Positions 61,082-64,000 of a stretch of 64,000 nucleotides of DNA are shown piece by piece. How positions within the stretch are numbered: position 1 is the first letter of the stretch; every line of letters begins with the position of its first letter. A program made the translations under genes and the position numbers. Source of the DNA: Opitutales bacterium (GTDB lineage Bacteria; Verrucomicrobiota; Verrucomicrobiia; Opitutales; UBA953); contig JAFSAO010000010.1 in NCBI GenBank assembly GCA_017440935.1, positions 84,914 through 148,913 on the forward strand. Direction: 5' to 3'. The notes beneath the pieces are model-generated. The model did no database searches. It saw nothing but the letters and a program-made list of their open reading frames with translations, and was not told where the DNA came from.

Positions 61082-62071
61082 TTAAGGAATTAAGAAATTT
61101 ACATTTGCCTTCAGATAAGTGCGTTGTGTGCACCGGATGTCTACCGAATAGGGAATTCGTATGACCAAAAGCCAAAATCCGTTTGCAACAATGTAGGTCC
61201 CGAGAAGCAAATTGAAAAAACGATCATCAAAAAACTGCTTTTTTCTAAGCCAAAATCCGACCACAACCGGAATCAAACTATATGCGATAAAATCCCAACG
61301 AAAGCCCTGACGATAAATATCACTTTCTCCTAACAAATAATTCGCCACACGTGCATCTTCTGCTTCGGCAAAGTACCCGCCAATCATTTCCTGTATTTGA
61401 TTTCCGAACAGCAAACTCAATCCTAAGCATCCGAACCACCCCGCGAATAGGAACTTGGGTTTCGGAACCATCATCGCGACAAAAAAAGCCGAAATCGGAA
61501 TTACCAAGGACTTGTGTAATCCAACAGCAATAAGCCACAGCAACACCAACTTAGTCTTATTCGGATAAAACGAAAGACCGAGCACGAAAAACGACAGCGC
61601 GAGTCCCGCCCGCATCGTATTGGTTCCGTAAGCAAAAAAGCCTAACGAAACCACCAACGCAAAAAAGTAAAGAGAGTATCTGCCCCCAAAAATTCTCTTT
61701 CCGGCAATCAAAAAATTCGAACAAAAAACTGTAGCAGTCAGTAGAAAAAACAGATCAGACGGCAACCTCAACCACGCGCAAAAGCGAATGTATTGTTGAA
61801 ACAGCCAATCATTCGTAAATTCCCAGTCTATTCCCGCCGAAGCATATTCAAACATTCCGCGATACCCCGCCTTATCGGAGGAAAGCACATCCGGCCAAAA
61901 ACCAATCAACAATACAACTGACAGGAAGACAAGTGCGACACCAATTCCTCGTGGAGCGGCAATCTCATTCGCATTTCCGTCGCTATTCCGAAGAACAACC
62001 GAAAGGCTCCCGATAGCGACAAGTACAAAAATCAGTCGATGAAATATAGGAGCTAATTCAACCCAAAGCAT
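61082..62071 (-). CDS. EpsG-family polysaccharide polymerase, C-terminus exchanged by inversion
   Basis: The 329-residue membrane protein resembles EpsG (about ten TM segments; SSDKAGYRGMFEYA near 65 and YGTNTMRAGLALSFFVLG near 152 are typical). After VIRIPYS (residue 309) it ends in a 20-residue tail (VDIRCTQRTYLKANVNFLIP) with no hydrophobic character. The expected continuation, DRVAFLSWVLFPMVILYPLL, is encoded at 59325-59492 on the opposite strand. Inversion between the 16-bp repeats would give a 364-residue EpsG, a usual length. In the current state the protein lacks about two membrane segments and may be inactive. It follows the GT2 gene by 16 bases. Confidence 0.8.
   Translation of the reverse strand: MLWVELAPIFHRLIFVLVAIGSLSVVLRNSDGNANEIAAPRGIGVALVFLSVVLLIGFWPDVLSSDKAGYRGMFEYASAGIDWEFTNDWLFQQYIRFCAWLRLPSDLFFLLTATVFCSNFLIAGKRIFGGRYSLYFFALVVSLGFFAYGTNTMRAGLALSFFVLGLSFYPNKTKLVLLWLIAVGLHKSLVIPISAFFVAMMVPKPKFLFAGWFGCLGLSLLFGNQIQEMIGGYFAEAEDARVANYLLGESDIYRQGFRWDFIAYSLIPVVVGFWLRKKQFFDDRFFNLLLGTYIVANGFWLLVIRIPYSVDIRCTQRTYLKANVNFLIP
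61144..61159 (-). repeat. Right inverted repeat of the putative invertible segment
   Basis: On the plus strand CCGAATAGGGAATTCG, the exact inverse of 59310-59325. The match covers 16 bases and ends abruptly on both sides. Confidence 0.75.
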
Positions 62072-62087
62072 AAATCTAACATCTCAT

Positions 62088-62882
62088 CTATTTCGTTTTA
62101 ATCGGACGATTCCGACGCTTTACCCACGCCGAAGATAACCCAAGGCAAACAACGCCGACGGCAATCACACCCCGTAAAACAACGCCAAAAAACAATTTTC
62201 CGCGTTCCCGCAGAGATATTCCTCGCCCGAAAAGCGCGACTCTTGCGCCCTGCTTTTGACGAAACAAATACTGTTTCAAATTAAACGAGAGCGAATCTTT
62301 GTAATAAATCACCGCACCGGGAAGAAGCCGAAAAGTAGATTGCCTTTTTGCTCTTCGCCACAATTCGGAATCCTCGCATCCATTAAAATGCTCGTCATAG
62401 TGCCACTTGCGGAACCACTCAATCTTTCCGGTAACAGTGGGATGAATGAACGAACTCACCGTCGTCGCTTCCGATACGATATTACGTCCCCCCAGCACGT
62501 TCCCGCCCTCATCAACAACAATCGCACCTCCGCCAACGACATCGACCTCCGGATGAGCAATCAAATACTCAAGTTGCCGCTCAACTCGATCCGGCAACAT
62601 CCTGTCATCGGCATCCATTCGAGCAAAAAATTCACCCTTCGCTTCATCAATGAGCTGATTTAACCGCGGCGCAATTTTTCTGTTCTTCCCGTCACAGACA
62701 AGCCGAATTCGCGAATCAGAAAAGGACCTCACGACCTCCGCCGTATTGTCAGAACTTCCGTCGTCAACAATCAGCAATTCCCAATTCGTGTAAGTCTGCG
62801 CCAAAACAGACTCAATCATTGCGCCAATCGTTTTCCCCGCATTATACGCGGGAACAGCTATAGTAACTAACGGTTCTTTCAT
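62088..62882 (-). CDS. Family 2 glycosyltransferase
   Basis: This 264-residue GT-A enzyme begins VTIAVPAYNAGKTIGAMIES, followed by LLIVDDGSSDNTAEVV, and has the DxD-type motif ARMDADDRML near 94. A substrate-binding segment GCEDSELWRRA lies near 168. The C-terminus holds one membrane segment (about 228-248, FGVVLRGVIAVGVVCLGL) and a basic end, so the enzyme is membrane-attached. It adds a sugar to the lipid-linked polysaccharide unit. It overlaps the upstream GT gene by four bases (ATGA). Confidence 0.92.
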   Translation of the reverse strand: MKEPLVTIAVPAYNAGKTIGAMIESVLAQTYTNWELLIVDDGSSDNTAEVVRSFSDSRIRLVCDGKNRKIAPRLNQLIDEAKGEFFARMDADDRMLPDRVERQLEYLIAHPEVDVVGGGAIVVDEGGNVLGGRNIVSEATTVSSFIHPTVTGKIEWFRKWHYDEHFNGCEDSELWRRAKRQSTFRLLPGAVIYYKDSLSFNLKQYLFRQKQGARVALFGRGISLRERGKLFFGVVLRGVIAVGVVCLGLSSAWVKRRNRPIKTK

Positions 62883-63958
62883 TTACGACATTTCCTTTCT
62901 AACAAAAAATTACGAAGCCATACCCGCGAGCCCTGTAACCACGCCACCAAACGCCTAGGGCAAACATATAAAAATCGTAATCCTATGGGTGCATCTTCCG
63001 AATCAATCTCCCTACGCAAGGACCTTATTTCCCCTTCTAAACCTACCCCCCTGTATCTAAACAATAAAAGCCATCGAAATTGGTTTAGCAGATGCCTTAC
63101 GCTCGGACGTTGAGACGCCACATCTTGATATCGACTAAGCGTAGAACTCCATACCTTATTCAGCGGGGGGTGGCTTCCTCGAGGCTTGTAAGAGTCATCA
63201 TTTGCCTTACGATAAAACAGCAAGATCTCATTAAGAAACGCAACGGGAGTCGTTAGTGCAGATTCAAACCAAAGCTTCCAATCCTCTCCCTCCACAAAAT
63301 TTTCACTGAAACAACCGTGCCGCAAACACGTTGCGCGTCTCATAATCACAGTTCCTGTACAAACAGGAAAATATAATAAATTACCCAACCAGAACGATTT
63401 ATACTGATTTTCAATGTAATCAAACAAGTCAAATACACCGAAATCTCCATCCGAAAATCCTTTCAGAGGTTTAGGTATTAATTCGGACATATACACACCT
63501 TCGCTAATCGCGTAAGCACAAACGCCATATCCCGCCTCTGGAAATTTCTTCATAAGGTTCTCCATTTTTTCCAAAAAACTCGGAGCCCAGCTATCATCTG
63601 AATCCAAGAAAGAGAGTAATTCAGACCTTGCGTGCTTTATACCGAGATTTCTTGCCGAGGACACCCCTCCGTTTTCTTTGTGGAAGACGCGGATGCGGGA
63701 GTCGCGGGCGGCGTAGTCGTCGCAGATTTTCCCTGAGTTGTCGGGAGAGCCGTCGTCCACAAGAATCAGCTCAAAATCCGTGAACGTCTGCGCGAGAACG
63801 CTTTCGATGCATTCCGGCAAATACTTTTCCACCTTATACACGGGAACGATCACCGAAACCTTCGGAGTGTGCCCCGTTCCCGCAGATTGCACAGATTCCC
63901 GCAGGATTTTTTCAGCGTTAATTTGCGGTCTCGACGGGAGAATTGTTTTTTCACTCAT
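62879..63958 (-). CDS. Family 2 glycosyltransferase with mosaic composition
   Basis: This 359-residue GT2 enzyme has VSVIVPVYKVEKYLPECIES, ELILVDDGSPDNSG, the DxD motif FLDSDDSWAP near 116, and GEDWKLWFES near 223. The C-terminal 100 residues are basic and helical. The 5' part (63660-63958) is GC-rich and carries two CGGGAACG octamers, as in the rest of the chromosome, but the remainder (62879-63660) is AT-richer and lacks them, which suggests that the 3' part was imported. It is the first gene of the operon GT2-GT2-epsG-wzy in this window. Confidence 0.92.
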   Translation of the reverse strand: MSEKTILPSRPQINAEKILRESVQSAGTGHTPKVSVIVPVYKVEKYLPECIESVLAQTFTDFELILVDDGSPDNSGKICDDYAARDSRIRVFHKENGGVSSARNLGIKHARSELLSFLDSDDSWAPSFLEKMENLMKKFPEAGYGVCAYAISEGVYMSELIPKPLKGFSDGDFGVFDLFDYIENQYKSFWLGNLLYFPVCTGTVIMRRATCLRHGCFSENFVEGEDWKLWFESALTTPVAFLNEILLFYRKANDDSYKPRGSHPPLNKVWSSTLSRYQDVASQRPSVRHLLNQFRWLLLFRYRGVGLEGEIRSLRREIDSEDAPIGLRFLYVCPRRLVAWLQGSRVWLRNFLLERKCRK

Positions 63959-64000
63959 AATCCGTTTACCTTTCTGAAAATATTTTTTGAAATGTCGTCA

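Larger units (their letters stand above)
1..64000. repeat. Window-wide over-represented octamer CGGGAACG/CGTTCCCG
   Basis: I counted 24 exact copies on either strand in 1-10000, for example at 403, 661, 757, 1116, 1133, 4577, 5764, 6513, 7200 and 9419, against about 0.3 expected by chance. Density looks similar or higher to 58 kb, then drops: no copy between about 59935 and 62200. Copies lie in all reading frames (Gly-Thr, Val-Pro, Arg-Glu-Arg), so amino-acid use does not explain them. Inverted pairs form at least seven terminators. Confidence 0.8.

Noticed and set aside
59983..64000. Recombinase gene for the putative inversion
   Set aside because: No tyrosine or serine recombinase motifs were found on either strand in the window, so the enzyme, if any, is elsewhere.

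Overview
The window reads as a chromosomal segment of a Gram-negative bacterium of the Planctomycetes-Verrucomicrobia-Chlamydiae group, most likely a Verrucomicrobiota member related to Opitutales. The reasons are several proteins with near-identical C-terminal PEP-CTERM tails (IPEPSAFGLLAG, a hydrophobic stretch, then an Arg cluster), an exosortase, a membrane pyrophosphatase, a type III glutamine synthetase, a GH84 hexosaminidase and weak Shine-Dalgarno signals. The species is not identifiable by eye. Most of the window is dense housekeeping sequence; the accessory character is concentrated at 54.6-64 kb.

Layout. 1-11 kb: 3' end of htpG, an IdeS-like cysteine protease with a PEP-CTERM tail, glnN, a LOG-family protein, gpsA, panB, a HAD phosphatase and a secreted GH84 enzyme. 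11-19 kb: a lipoprotein, then a metal-efflux operon (CsoR-like repressor, a Cys/His-rich unknown, TolC-like, His-rich HlyD-like and HME-RND pump). 19-30 kb: recD, tRNA-Gln, a coiled-coil membrane protein, glgB, a HAD protein, murJ with an amidase, hemB with uppS. 30-46 kb: hppA, exosortase, an M60-like protein with a destroyed active site, purE (class II), trxB, cca, rarA, a BASS transporter, a PA14-domain membrane protein, recQ and a PEP-CTERM protein. 46-54.6 kb: sufB, a double-RHH/histone-H1-like protein, an SDR-like protein with a basic tail, a DMT exporter plus proline-racemase pair, then rpmH-rnpA-(yidD-nadD fusion)-rsfS. 54.6-59.2 kb: a large SGNH-hydrolase PEP-CTERM protein, a 5'-truncated PEP-CTERM gene and repeat-filled non-coding DNA. 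59.2-64 kb: a surface-polysaccharide locus.

The most striking biology is in that last locus. A perfect 16-bp inverted repeat (59310-59325 and 61144-61159) lies inside the coding frame of an EpsG-type polysaccharide polymerase. The 3' part of epsG is found, in frame, on the opposite strand at the other repeat, coupled to an acetyltransferase that carries an 11-G tract. Flipping the 1.85-kb segment restores a 364-residue EpsG followed by the acetyltransferase and disconnects the Wzy/O-antigen-ligase-like gene now in the operon. This looks like an invertible switch between two polymerase modules with a second slipped-strand layer on top.

Two repeat systems pervade the window. The octamer CGGGAACG (either strand) occurs about 24 times in the first 10 kb alone against roughly 0.3 expected, in all reading frames. 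It often sits as inverted pairs that form terminators and is sparse in the polysaccharide locus, like the DNA uptake sequences of Neisseria and Haemophilus. Many intergenic gaps also hold degenerate arrays with a 7-base period, often as two inverted arms around a small hairpin. Counts were made by eye; no alignment or database search was run.
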